Source: Lutjanus erythropterus
Taxonomy: Eukaryota; Chordata; Actinopteri; Lutjaniformes; Lutjanidae
Reading direction: 5' to 3'
DNA: 64,000 bases
Assembly: GCA_020091685.1 (NCBI GenBank)
Contig: CM034591.1
Coordinates: 10,364,833 to 10,428,832, forward strand
How positions within the stretch are numbered: position 1 is the stretch's first letter; every line of letters starts with the position of its first letter. The notes under the pieces were generated by a model. It did not search any database and was not told the origin of the DNA. It saw only the letters and a program-made list of their open reading frames with translations. This document shows, piece by piece, positions 33,289-48,100 of the stretch. The translations under genes were made by a program, and so were the position numbers.

Positions 33289-34357
33289 TGTGTTTCTATG
33301 TATGTTTGGTATGTAAGTTTGTATGTTTGTATGTATGAATGTATATTTTGTATGTATGTTTATGTATGAATGTATATTTTGTATGTATGTTTATATGTAT
33401 GAATGTTTGTATGTATGAATGTTTGTATCTATGAATATATTCTGGTATGTATGTTTCTATGTATTTATATATATTTCTATGTATTTATGTATGTATGTTT
33501 GATATCTGTATGTATGCATGTGTATGTATGCATGTTTGGTATGAATATTTGTATGTATGAATGTATGTTTGGTATGTATGAATGTATTCTGGTATGTATG
33601 TATGTTTATGTATGTTTCTATGTATTTACATATGTTTCTATGTGTTTATGTATGTATGTTTGATATGTATGTATGTATGTATGAATGTTTGTATGATTGT
33701 ATGTATGAATGTATGAATTTTGGTATGTATGTATGCATGTTTGTAGGTATGAATGTTTATGTATGTTTTTCTTTTCTATATACATATGTATGTATGTAAT
33801 TATGTATGTATGTATGTATGTTTCTATGTATTTATGTATGTTTGGTATGTATGAATGTATGTTTGGCATGTATGGTATGTATGTATGTTTCTACATATGT
33901 ATGTATGAATGTGTTATGTATGTATGTTTCTACATATGTATGTATGTATGTTTGGTATGTATGTTTCTATGTAAGAGTGTTTGTATGTATGAATGTATGT
34001 ATGTAGGAATGTTTATGTATGCATGTTTGCATGAATGCATGTTTGTATGTATGTTTGTATACTTTCATGTATGAATGTTTGTATGTATATGTATGTTTGT
34101 ATGTATGTATTTCTGTGTTTCTAAGTATGTATGTTTGGTATCTATGAATGTTTGTATGTTTGTAATATATGTATGTGTTTGGTATGTATGAATGTTTGTA
34201 TGTTATATATGTATGTATATATGTTTGGTGTGTATGTTTCTATGTATGATGTATGCTTTGGTATGAATATTTGTGTATGTATGAATGTATGTTTGGCATG
34301 TATGAATGTTTTCTCATGTATGTTTATGTATGCTTGTATGTATGTATGTATGTTTGC

Positions 34358-34389
<32 letters not shown>

Positions 34390-35844
34390 AATGTTTGTAT
34401 GTATGCATGTTTGTATGTATGAATGCTTGTATGTATGAATGTATGTTTGGCATGTATGTTATGTATATATGTTTCTACATATGTATGTAGGTATGTATGT
34501 ATGTTTATGTATGTATATTTCTATGTATACATGTTTGTATGTATGTATGTTGGTATGTATGTATGAATGTATGTTTGTATGTATGTATGTTTCTATATAT
34601 ATATATATTAGTTATATAAACATATATTCATATATACATACATACATTACATATGTATGTATGTATGTATGTATGTATATATATATGTATGTATGTATAT
34701 ATGCAACGTATGTATGAATGTATGTTTGTATGTATGTATTTCTGTGTTTCATGTATGTATGCTGGTATGTATGAATGTTGTATAGGTATGTTATATCTAT
34801 TTATGTATTGCCTATGTACACATATTTGTATGTATGTATGATGTATGTATGAATGTTTGTATGTATGTATGTATGAATGTTTGAATGTATATATGTTTGT
34901 ATTTATGTTTGTAATTATGTTTGTATTTTTGGTATGTATGCTTAGTATGTGTATTTATGTATGTATGTATCTATGCATGTTTGGTTTGTAATTGATGTTT
35001 GGTAATGTATGTATGTTTGTATGTATGAATGTATGTTTGGTATGTATGAATGTTTGTATGTATGAATGTTTGTATGTATGTTTGTATGTATGTATGAATG
35101 TTTGCATGTATGAATGCATGTTTGTATGTATGTTTGGTATGCATGAATGTTTGTATGTATGAATGTATTCCGTATGTATGTTTATGTATGTATGTTTCTA
35201 CGCATGTTTGTTATGTGTATGTTTGTATGTAAGTATGTATGAATGTCTGTTATGTGTGTATGTATGTTGGTATGTATGAATGTTTGATGTATGTTTGGTA
35301 TGTATGTTTGTTTGTGGCGTAACGTTTATATGTATGTATGTATGTATTTATGTATGTTTGGTATGTATGAATGCATGTTTGGCATACGTATGTTATGTAT
35401 GTATGTATGTTTGTTATGTATGTACGTATGTATGCATGTTAGTATGCATGTTTGTATACTTTCATGTATGAACGTTTGTATGTATTTATGTATGTGTGTA
35501 TGTATGCACTGTGTTCTAAGTATGTATGTTTGGTATCTATGAATGTATGTATGTTAGTAATATATGTATGTGTTTGGTATGTATGAATGTTTGTATGTTA
35601 TATATGTATGTATATATGTTTGGTGTATGTTTCTATGTATGAATGTATGTTTGGTATGAATATTTGTATGCATGAATGTATGTTTAGCATGTATGTTATG
35701 TATATATGTTCTCACATATGTATGTAGGTATGTATGTATGTTTATGTATGTATTTCTATGTATACATGTTTGTATGTATGTATGTTGGTATGTATGAATG
35801 TATGTTTAGCATTTATGTATGTATATATGTATGTATGTTTCTAA

Positions 35845-35877
<33 letters not shown>

Positions 35878-38800
35878 GTATGTATGTATTTTGTATGTTT
35901 GTATGTATGTATTTCTGTGTTCTATGTATGTATGCTGGTATGTATGAATGTTTGTAGGTATGTTATATCTATTTATGTATGTTTGTATGTATGCATGTTT
36001 GTACATGTATGTTGTACATGTACACATTTGCTGTATGTATGTATGTATGTATGAATGTATATATGTTTGTATTTATGTTTGTAATTATGTTTGCACTTTT
36101 ACGTGTATGTTTGGTATGTGTATTTATGTATCTATGCGTTTGGTTGGTAACGATGTTTGGCAATGTATGTATGCCATATGTATGAATGTATGTTTATATG
36201 TATGAATGTTTCATGCATGTTGGTATGTATGAATGTTTAGGCTGCATATGCTTAGTATGTATGAATGTTCAGTATGTATGAATGCATGTTTGTGCTGTAT
36301 GTTTGGTATGCATGAATGTTTGTATGTATGTATGAATGTCTGTTATGTTTGTATGCATGTTTCATGTATGCGCATGTTTGTATGTATGTATGTCATGCTG
36401 CAATGAACGTTTGATGTATGTTTGGTATGTATGCGTCTGTTATGTATGTACGCTATATGTATGTATGCATGTATGTATTTATGTATGTTTGGTATGTATG
36501 AATGTATGTTTGCATGTATGTTATGTATGTATGTATGTTTATATGTATGTATGTATGTATTTATGGTATGCATGTTGGTATGCATGTTTGTATAGTTTCA
36601 TGTATGAATGTTTGTATGTATTTATGTATGTTTGTATGTATGTATTTCAGTGTTTCTAAGTATGTATGTTTGGTATCTATGAATGTATGTTTGTAATATA
36701 TGTATGTGTTTGGTATGTATGAATGTTTGTATGTTTGGTATGAATATTTGTATGAATGTATGTTTGGTGCATGTATGATGTTTTTCATGTATGTTTATGT
36801 ATGCTTGTATGTATGTATGTATGTTTATATGTATGTTTGTATGTATGTATGTATGAATGTTTGTATGTATGCATGTTTGTATGTATGAACGTTTGTATGT
36901 ATGAATGTATGTCATATGTATGTTATGTATATATGTTTCTACATATGTATGTAGGTATGTATGTATGTTTATGTCTGTATGTTTCTATGTATTTATGTAT
37001 ATTTCATATACATGTTTGTATGTATGTATGTTGGTATGTATGAATGTATGTTTGGCATGTGTATGTATATATGTATGTGTCTTATATATATGCATGCATG
37101 TACTCGTGTTCTATGTATGCATGCTGGGTATGAATGTTTGTAGGCACATATCCATTTATGTATGTTTGTATGTATGCATGTATGTTTGTATGTACACATA
37201 TTTGTATGTATGTATGTATGGATGGATGGATGAATGTTAGTATGTATGAATGTTTGAATGTATATATGTTTGTAATTATGTTTTGTATTTTTGGTATGTA
37301 TGTTTGGTATGTGTATTTATGTATGTATGTATCTATGCATGTTTGGTCTGTAACGTATGTTTGGTACGTATGCATGTTTGGTATGTATGAACGTTTGTAT
37401 GTATGTTTGTATGTATGTATGAACGTGTATGTATGAATATACATTTGTATGTATGTTTGTGCATGAATGTTTGTATGTATGAATGTATTCTGGTATGTAT
37501 GTTTATGTATGTATGTTTCATGTATTTATGTATGTTGCTCACGTGTTGTTATGTATGTATGTTTGTATGTATGTATGCATGAATGTCTGTTATGTTTGGC
37601 TGTATGTTTGTATGCATGCATGTTTGTATGTATGTATGTTGGTATGCATGAATGTTTGGATGTATGTGTATGTATGTATGTTTGTTGTGTATGTACATTT
37701 ATATGTATGTATGTATTTATGTATGTTTGGTATGTATGAAAATGTATTGGCATGTATGTTATGTATGTATGTATGTTATGTATGTTTATATGTATGTATG
37801 TATGTATGTATGTATTTATGTATGTATGCATGTTTGTATGCATGTTTGTATACTTCATGTATGAATGTTTGTATGTATTTATGTATGTTTGTATGTATGT
37901 ATTTCAGTGTTTCTAAGTATGTATGTTTGGTATCATGAATGTATGTTTGTAATATATGTATGTGTTTGTATGTATGAATGTTTGTATGTTTGGTATGAAT
38001 ATTTGTATGTATGAATGTATGTTTGGCATGTATGAATGTTTTTCATGTATGTTTATGTATGCTTCATGTATGTATGCATGTTTGTAGGTATGAACGTTGT
38101 ATGTATGAATATATGTTTGGCATGTATGTTATGTATATGTTTCTACATATGTATGTAGGTATGTATGTATGTTTATGCATGTATGCTCCATGTATTTATG
38201 TATATCTATCTATGTATACATGTTTGTACAATGTATGTTGGTATGTATGAATGTATGTATGAACGTATGTATGTATATGTATGGTTGCTATATATATGTA
38301 TGTATGTATTTCGTGTTCTATGTATGTATGCTGGGTATGTATGAATGTTTGTAGGTATTTATATCTATTTATGTATGTTTGTATGTATGCATGTTTGTAT
38401 GTACACATATTTGTATGTATGTATGGATGGATGTATGAACGTTTGTATGTATGTATGTAGCTGAATGTTTGAATGTATATATGTTTGTAATTATGCGTAT
38501 TTCTTGGTATGTATGTCTGGTACGTGTATTTATGTATGTATGTATCCATGCATGTATTTTGTAACGTATGTTTAATGCGATGCATGTTTGTATGCATGAA
38601 TGTATGTTTGGTATGTATGAATGTTTATATGTAGGTATGTATGAACGTTTGTATGGATGAATGCATGTTAGTATGTATGTTTGGCATGCATGAATGTTTG
38701 TATGTATGAATGTATCTCCGGTATGTATGTTTATGTATGTTCTCATGATGTTTGTTATATGTGCTGTTTGTATGTATGTATGTTGGTATGTATTTATGTA

Positions 38801-41800
38801 CGTTGGTATGTATGAATGCATGCCTGTATGTATGATGTTATGTATGCATGTATGTTTGTGTTATGCATATATATGTATGTATGTATTTATGTATGTATGC
38901 ATGTTTGTATGCACATTTGTATACCTTCATGCATGAATGTTTGTATGTATTTATGTATGTATGTAGTATGTATTCTGTGTTTCTAAGCATGTATGTTTGG
39001 CATCCATCAATGTATGTTTGTAATATATGCATGTGTTTGGTATGTATGAATGTTTGTATGTTACATATATGTATGTATATATGTTTGGTGTATGTTTGTA
39101 TGTATGAATGTTTGTATGTCTGTATGAATATTTGTATGTATGAATGTATGTTTCATATGTATGAATGTTTTCTATGTATGTTTATGTATGCTTGTATGTA
39201 TGTATGTATGTATTGTCTATTATATATGTATGTCTGTATGTATGCATGTGTATGAATGTTTGTATGTATGCATGTTTGTATGTATGAACGTTTGTATGTA
39301 TGAATGTGTATGCTCATACGTATGTTATGTATATATGTTTCTATATATGTATGTTGGTATGTATGTATGTTTATGTATGTATATTCTATGCATTTATGAT
39401 ATTTCTATGTATACATTGTAGTATGTATGTATGTATGTTGGTATGCAAGGAATGTATGTGTTGTACCATGTATGCATAATTGTATGTATATGTATGCTGC
39501 ATGTGTATGTATGCTATGTATGCATGTATGTATCATGCATGCGTATATATGTATGTATGCATATTTTGCATGTCTAGGTATGTATGTATTCTGTGCTCTA
39601 TGTATGTATGCCATGTATATGAATGTTTGTAGGTATGTTATATCTATTTATGTATGTGCAGGTGTATGCATGTATGTATGCACAATTTGTATGTACGCGT
39701 ATGTATGTATGTATGAATGTTTGTATGCATAATATGTTTGTATTTATGTTTGTAATTATGTGTATTTGGTATGCATGTTTGGTATGTGTATTTATGTATC
39801 TATGCATGTTTGGTTTGTAATGCGATGTTTGGTACGTGATGTGTATGTTTGTATGTATGAATGTATGTTTGGTATGTATGTATGTTTGTATGTATGAATG
39901 TATGTTGTATGTAGTATGTATGTATGAATGTTTGTATGTATGAATGCATGTTTGTATGTATGTTTGGTATGCATGAATGTTTGTATGTATGAATGTATCT
40001 GTATGTATGTTTATGTATGTATGTTTCGTATTTATGTATGTTTCACGTATGTTTGTTATATGTGTATGTTTGTATGTATGTATGTATGAATGTCTGTTAT
40101 GTGTGTATGTATGTTTGTATGTAGGCATGTTTGTATGCATGTATGTTACAACGTATGAATGTTTGGATGTAATGTTTGGTATGTATGCATGTTTGTTATG
40201 TATGCACGTTTATAGTGTATGTATGTATGTATGTATTTATGTACAGTTTGGTATGTATGAATGTATGTTTGGCATGTATGTTATGTATGTATGTTTGGTA
40301 TGTATGTATGTTCATATGTATGAATGTTTGTGTGCATGAATGTATGTTTGTTATGTATACATCCATGTATGTTTATATGTATGTATGTATGTATTTCCAT
40401 TTATGTATGCATGTTTGTATGCATGTTTGTATACTTTCATGTATGAATGTTTGTAACGTATTTATGTATGTTTGTATGTATGTATTTCTGTGTTTCTAAG
40501 TATGTCATATCATGAATGCATGTTGTTTGTAATATATGTATGTGTTTGGTATGTATGAATGTTTGTATGTTTGGTATGAATATTTGTATGTATGAATGGT
40601 TTGCATGCATGAATGTTTTTCCATGTATGTTTATGTATGCTTGTATGTACGTATGTGTATGTTTGCTACATATGTATGTTTGTATGTATGAATGTTTGTA
40701 TGTATGCATGTTAGTATGTATGGAATGTATGTCATAGCATGTTATGTGATATATGTTTCACATATGTATGTAGGTATGTATGTATGTTTATGTATGTATG
40801 TTCTATGTATTTATGTATATCTATGCATACGTTTGTATGTATGTATGTTGGTATGTAAGGAATGTATGTTTGGCATGCATGTATGTATATATGCATGTAT
40901 GTTTTATATATGTATGTATGTATGTATTTTGTATGTTTGTATGCATATGTTTGTATGTATGTATGTCATATGTACACATATTTGTATGTGTGTATATATG
41001 TATGTATGTATGAATGTTTGTATGTATATATGTTTGTATTTATGTTTGTAATTATGTTTGTATTTCTGTTTGGTATGTATGCGTATCTATGCATGTTTGG
41101 TCTATAACGTATGTTTCATACCGCATGTATGTTTGCATGTATGAATGTATGTTTGGTATGTATGAATGTATGTATGCATGTTTGTGTATGAAACGTTTGT
41201 ATGCATGTACGGCTGAATGTTTGCATGTATGTAGGCGCATGCATGAATGTTTGTATGTATGAATGCTGTCTGTATGTATGTTTGGTATGCATGAATGTTT
41301 GTACGTATGAATGTATTCTGGTATGTATGTTTATGCATGTATGTTTGTATGTACTTATGTATGTTTCTTACGTGCATGTTATATTATATGTGTATGTTTG
41401 TATGTATGTATGTATGAATGTCTGTTATGTATGTGTTGTATGCATGTATCTTGCATGTATGTATGTTGGTATGTATGAATGTTTGGATGTGTTTGGTATG
41501 TATGTATGTTTGTTATGTATGTACGTTTATATGTATGTATGTATGTATTTATGTATGTTTAGTATGTATGAATGTATGTTTGCATGTATGTTGTGTATGT
41601 ATGTTTGTTATGTATGTATGTTTATATGTATGTATGTATGTATGTATTTATGTATGTTTGGTATGTATGAATGTATGTTTGGTATGTATGTTATGTATGT
41701 ATGTTTGTATGTATGTATGTTCATATGTGTAATGATGTTTAGTGAATGAACGTGTTTGTTATGTATATATATGTATGTTTCTATGTATGTTTGTATGTAT

Positions 41801-44524
41801 CATGTATGTTTGTATGCAAGTATTTCGTGTTTGTATGTATGTTTTGGTATGTATGAATATTTGTATGTATGTCATATAAGTGCATGTATGTATGTATGTG
41901 TTGCCTGTATGTGTGCATATTTGTTTGGTATGTATGGATGTATGTTTGTATGTATAAATGTTTGTATGCATGAATGCATTCTGGTAAGGTATGTATGTAT
42001 GTATGTATGTTCTATGTATGTTGATATATGTAGGTTTGTATGTATGAATGTTTGTATGTATGTATGCATGTCCGTATGTATGTATGTTATGTGTATGAAT
42101 GTATGTATGTTGCGTATATGTTCATGCATGTGTATATGTATGCATGTACGCATTTGCATGCATGTACTTATGCATGTATGCATTGCCTAGACAGTATGGT
42201 ATGCAAATGTTATGTAACGTGATTTATGTATGTTTGTATGTACGTACTCTGTGTTTCAAGCATGTATGTTTGGTATGTATGAATGTATGTTTGTAACATA
42301 TGTATGTGTTTATATGTATGAATGTTGTATGTACATATGAATATGTGTGGCTGCATGAATGTATGTCATATGTATGAATGTTTTCATGTATGTTTATGTA
42401 TGTTTGTGCTGCATGTATGTATGTATATTAAGTATATGTGTTCATATGCATGCATGAACGTATGTGGCTGTATGTATGTCTGTGGCTGCATGAATGTATG
42501 TCTGGCATGCATGTTATATTATTGTTCCCACGTATGTATGCATGCGGCCGTATGTATGTTTATGTATGTATGTTCTACGCATTAATGTATATTCTATGTA
42601 TACATGTTTGTATGTATGCATGTTGGTATGTATGAATGTATGTTTGGCATGTATGTATGCATACATGTATGTATGTTTCATATATGTATGTATGTATGTA
42701 TTTGTTGTATGTTTGTATGTATGCATGTTTGTATGTATGTTGTATGTTTGTATGCACACACATATGTATGTGTGTATATATGTATGTATGTATGAATGTT
42801 TGTATGTATATATGTCATGTATGTTTGTAATTATGTTTGTATTGTATGTATGTATTTATGTATCTATGCATGTTTATTTGTACGTATGTTTGGTACGTAT
42901 GTATGTTTGTATGTATGAATGTATGTTTGTATGTAATGGAATGTTTGTATGTATGTTTGTATGTATGAATGTTTGTATGTATGTATGTATGAACGTTTGT
43001 AATCCATGTTTGTATATGTGTGAATGTTCAGCATGCATGAACGTGTACGTTTGTATGTATGTTTGGTATGCATGAACGTTTGTGTATGTATGAAATGCAT
43101 TCCGTATGTATGTTTATGTATGCATGCTAGGTTGCATTTACGTACGTTTGTAATGATGTTTGTTATATGTGCATGTTTCAGGCTGTATGCATGTATGAAT
43201 GTATGTTGTGTGTGTATGTATGCTTGTATGTATGTATGTATGTATGTATGTATGCTGGTATGTATGTATGTTTGTATGTAATGTTTGGTATGTGTGTATG
43301 TATGTTTGTTATGTATGTATGTTTATATGTATGTATGTATGTATTTATGTATGTATGGTATGCAATGAATGTATGTATGGTAATGTATGTTATGTATGTA
43401 TGTCTATTATGTATGTATGTTTATATGTATGTATGTATGTACAGTATTTGGCCATGTATGTATGTATGAATGTATGTATGTATGTATGTTATGTATGCAT
43501 GTTTGGTATGTATGTATGTTCACATGCATGAACGTTTGTGTGAATGAAACGTATGTTTGTTATGTATATTATATGCATGTCTGTATGTTTGTATGTATTC
43601 ATGTGTGTATGTATGTATGTATTTCCGTGTTTAGGCTGCATGTTTTGGTATGTATGAATATTTGCATGTATGTCATATATGTATGTATGTATGTATGTAT
43701 GTTTGTATGTGTGCATATTTGTTTGGTATGTATGGATGTATGTTTGTATGTATAAATGTTTGTATGTACATGGTATGTATTCTGCATGTATGTATGCATG
43801 TATGTATGCATGTTTATGTATGTTTGATATGTATGTAGGTTTATATGTATGAATGTTTCATGTAATGTATGTATGTATGTATGTGTATGTTGTGTATGAA
43901 TGTTTCGTATGTTGGTATGTATGTATGTTTGTATGTCATATGTATGTATGTTATGTATATATGAATGTTTGTATGCATGAATGTATGTTTGTTATGTATG
44001 TAAATTCCATGTATGTATGTGTTATGTATTTATGTATGTTTGTATGTATGTATGTATTTATGTTTGTATGTATGTTTGGTGGTATGAATATTTGTATGTT
44101 TGTTAAATATGTATTTATGCATGTTTGGGATGTATGTTGTATGTAATGAATGTTTGTATGCATGAATGTATGTTTGTTATGTATGTATTTTTCATGTATG
44201 TGTGTATGTTTGTATGTACTTATGTATGTTTATAAGATGTATTTGTGTTTCATGTATGTATGTGTGGTATGTACATATGTACAGTATTTTTGTATGTATA
44301 CTGTTTGCATTTATGTGTATGTATGTATGCATATTTGGTTTGTATGTATGTTGGTATGTATGTTTGTATGTATTAATGTTTGTATGTATGTTTGTAGTGT
44401 ATGCATGTTTGTATGTATGTTTGTTTCTATGTATATGTATGTATGTTTGTTATATGTATGTATGAATGTATGTTTGGTATGTATGTATGTATGTATGTTT
44501 CACGTATGTATGTGTCATGACCAA
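33289..44524 (+). repeat. Degenerate TATG tetranucleotide array, first half
   Basis: About 11.2 kb built from TATG units with frequent TTTG, AATG, CATG, TACG and TATT variants. It is not a simple microsatellite. Two marker words recur in order. GTAATTATG occurs at 34911, 36081, 37272, 38487, 39752, 41048 and 42827. TGT(T)TCTAAG-type words occur near 34120, 35515, 36655, 37912, 38982, 40495 and 42255. Spacing is mostly 1.1-1.5 kb, so the array has a higher-order unit of about 1.2-1.3 kb in roughly seven copies. Open frames on both strands come from the repeat itself, because pure TATG has no stop codon in any frame. Confidence 0.95.
34588..34660. repeat. AT-rich palindromic patch with inverted TATG units
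   Basis: A run of TA steps is followed by ATACATACATACATTACATA, which is the array unit in reverse orientation, and then by ATGTATGTATG in the usual orientation. This gives a local hairpin. A second TA run lies at 35846-35876. Confidence 0.7.
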
Positions 44525-44530
44525 GCATGT

Positions 44531-45180
44531 GAGGCAATGTGGAGAATAGATGTTTGTTGAAAAGAGGGTTTTATTTACCCAAAAATGCAAAACAACATAA
44601 ACTAAGAACTAATATCTAGGCCTATAAAAAGAGGTCAACAAACACATCTATACTCAAAATAACAGCAACAAATGAGGGTTTTAACTGGAACAAACTGATC
44701 TAATGTAAAATGAACATGAGTGAATATATATACTGGTTTGGCCAAACCAGCTAATGACAAATGGGGAAACAAAATGACATTCACTAAAACTAATACAAAG
44801 GAAAACTAACTATGCCCAAATCCTCTGATGTGGCTGAGATGGTATGGTCTGTATGAGCTGGCAGATTTTAGCAGATCCAGTATTTGGCCACACCTTTGCC
44901 TGTCCAGGATGATACCGCCCACCAGCATGGTAACTCAAAATGATGACAGAGAAAATTAATTAACATTGAAAATTACTAATTTAACTCTAAAGGTGGAAAT
45001 GTGTGTACTCCATTTAAACTGTAAAGCTAAAAGCAAGAAATTATAACTCAAATAAACTGTGCTGTGGACCTGAATTGTTTGGGGTGTGGTTGACTGCAAA
45101 TTAAATTAACCTGTACTGAACAAAGAAGTGAGGTGAGTGTGCACAGTTTTACCTCTTCAACTGTCCCTTGTGTGGCCATT
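44531..45180. other. 650-bp non-repeat island inside the array
   Basis: The array stops at 44.52 kb and resumes at 45.18 kb. The DNA between is AT-rich, non-repetitive and has no open frame of note. GCATGT occurs directly at both edges (44525-44530 and 45181-45186), as a target duplication would. Alternatively the left edge is TGTCATGACC (44512) and the right edge GGCCATTGCA, which would look like TG...CA ends of a solo LTR. I cannot decide between these, and no family is recognised. Confidence 0.45.
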
Positions 45181-48100
45181 GCATGTATGAATGTATGCTA
45201 TGTATGTTTGTATGTATGTATGTTATGCAAGTATGTATGTTTGTTATATGTATGTATATATGTTTGGTGTGTATGAATGTTTGTATGTTTGTTATATATG
45301 TATGTATATTATGTATGTATGTATGTATGAATTCAGGTTTGATATATATGTATGTTTCTATGTATTTATGTATGTTTCTATGTGTATGTATGGTATGTAT
45401 GTATATTTATGTATGTTTGTATGTATCTATGTTATATACATGTCTGTATGTTATGGATGTATGTATGTTTGTATGTGTCTGTTTCATGTATGATATTTAT
45501 GTATTTATGTATGTATGAACTTATATAATAAATATACATACCAACCCTACATTCAGACATATATGTATGTATGGTATGTATGTAATGTATACTTGCATGT
45601 ATGTATGTTTGTATGTTTGTACTTATGTATGTGGCATGACTGTATGTATGAATGTTTGTATGTATGCATGTGTTTGGTATGTATGTATGTATGTGCTGCC
45701 TATCCGTATGTCTATACTGTATGGTACGTATGTATGCATGAAATGTTTGTATGCATGCATGTGTGTCTATCTGTATGTTTGCATGTATGTATGTCTGTAT
45801 GTATGAATGTTTGCATCTATCATGCATTTACATTTGTTCTATGTATTTATTTATGCATATATGTATGTATGTATGAATATTATGTGCATGAATGTTTGTA
45901 TGCATGTAATGCATGTCTGGTATGTATGTATGTATGTATGTATGTATGTATGAATGTTTATATGTATGCATGGAGCGTATGTATGTATGCTTAGTGTTGC
46001 ATGTATGTTTGTGTGTATGTATGTATGCATGTATTTATGCTGCATGTATGTATGAATGTATGTTGTACGCGCATGTATGAATCTCATGTATGTATGTGTA
46101 TGTATGCATGTGTCTGGTGGCGTATGCATGCATGCATGTTTATGTATGTGTTTGTATGTAATGTATGTATGTATATTTGTGTATGTTTGTATGGATGTTT
46201 GTATGTATGAATGTTTGTATGTATGTATGTGTCTATCTGTATGTTTGGTATAGTTGTATGTATGAATGTTTGTATCTTCTCATGTATTTACGCTTGTTCT
46301 ATGTATTTATGTATGTTTGTACGTATGTATGAATTTATGTATGAATGTTTATGTATGCATGTGCATGTATGGCGTATGTATGTATGTATGTATGTATGAA
46401 TGTTTGTATGTATGTATGCAATGTGTGTTTGGTCCATGTTTAGTATGTATGTATACATGCATGTGTGTTTGGCACGTGACATGCATGTATGTATATGTAT
46501 GTTGTTGTATGTATGTATGTGTGTTTGGTATGTATGTTTGTATGTATGTGTGTTTGCATGTATGGTTGCTTTGTGTATATGTTTATGTATGTTTCTATGT
46601 ATTTCACGTTGTTTTATGTATTTTATATATGTATGTTTGTATGCATGAATGTATGTTCATGCATGCATGTGTTTGTATGTACTGTATGCATGTATGTATG
46701 TATGTATGTATGTATGAATGTTTGTATGCATGCACATGTGTTTGGTATGTGTTGTATCTGTATGTGATGTATTTATGTATGAACGTATGCATGCATACAT
46801 GCATTTACGCTTGTTTCATGTATTTATTTATGTATGTTTGCATGTATGAATGTATGTTTGCATGTATGAATGTATGTTTGTAATGTACAGTGTGTTTATA
46901 TGTATAACATGTATTACTGTATGTATGTATGATAACGTTTTATGTACACGTGTGTTTGGTCCATGTTTGTATGTATTTATGTTTGTATGTATGAACGTAT
47001 GCATGTTTCATGTATTTACGTTTGTTTCATGCATTTATTTATGTATGTTTGCATGCATGAATGTATGTTTGTATGTATGAAATGTATGCTCAGATGTGTT
47101 TCATATGTATGTAATGTGCATGTATGTATGTATGGAACGTTTGTATGTATGCACAGAGTGTTTGGTCAGTATGTTTGTATGTATGTGTTTGTATGTATGT
47201 ATATTTGTATGTATGTATGAATTTATGTATGAACGTATGTGTATGGCGTATGTATGTTTGTATGTATGCATGTGTGTTTATATGTATGTTTGTATGTATG
47301 CATGTATGTATGTATGTTTCTATGTATGTGCTTGTATTGTATGCATTTATTTGGTGTATGTTTGCATGTATGAACGTATGTCATGCTGTACGTACAATTT
47401 ATGTATGAACGTCTGCGCATATGTGTGTTTGGTACGTATGTATGTATGTTTATGCTGTATGTGTTTGGTATGTATGTATGTATGTATGTATGTATGTATG
47501 TGTATGTATGTATGATATGTTTGTATGTATGCATGTGTATGTTTCATATGTATTTATCATTTGTTTCATGTATTTATTTTATGTATGTTTGCATGTATGA
47601 ATGTATGTTTGTATGTATGTATGTAGTATGTGTATGTATGTATGTATGTATGTATGTGTATGTATGTATGTATGTATGCATGAATGCTCATGGTGTATGT
47701 ATGTGTGTCGTTCCAGGCTGCCCATGCTGTATGTATGTTTCAGGCTGTATGTATGTTTGTATGTGCATGCATGATTGTTTATCTGTATGTATGCATGTAT
47801 GAATTTATGTACAACGTTTGTATGTATGTGCATGTATGTATGAATGTTTGTATTGCATGCAATGAGTGTTTATCTGTATGTATGTATGTATGTATGTATG
47901 TATGTATGAATGTTTGTACTGTATGTATGTGTGTTTGGTCTGTATGTTTGAAGGTATGCATGTTGTATGCATGTGTGTTTGGTATGTATGCATGTATGTA
48001 TGTAATGAATGTTTGTATGCATGTAGTGTGTATGCATATGTATGTATGTATGTATGTATGTATATGTATGCATGCATGCTCTGCTGTATCTCCTGTTGCA

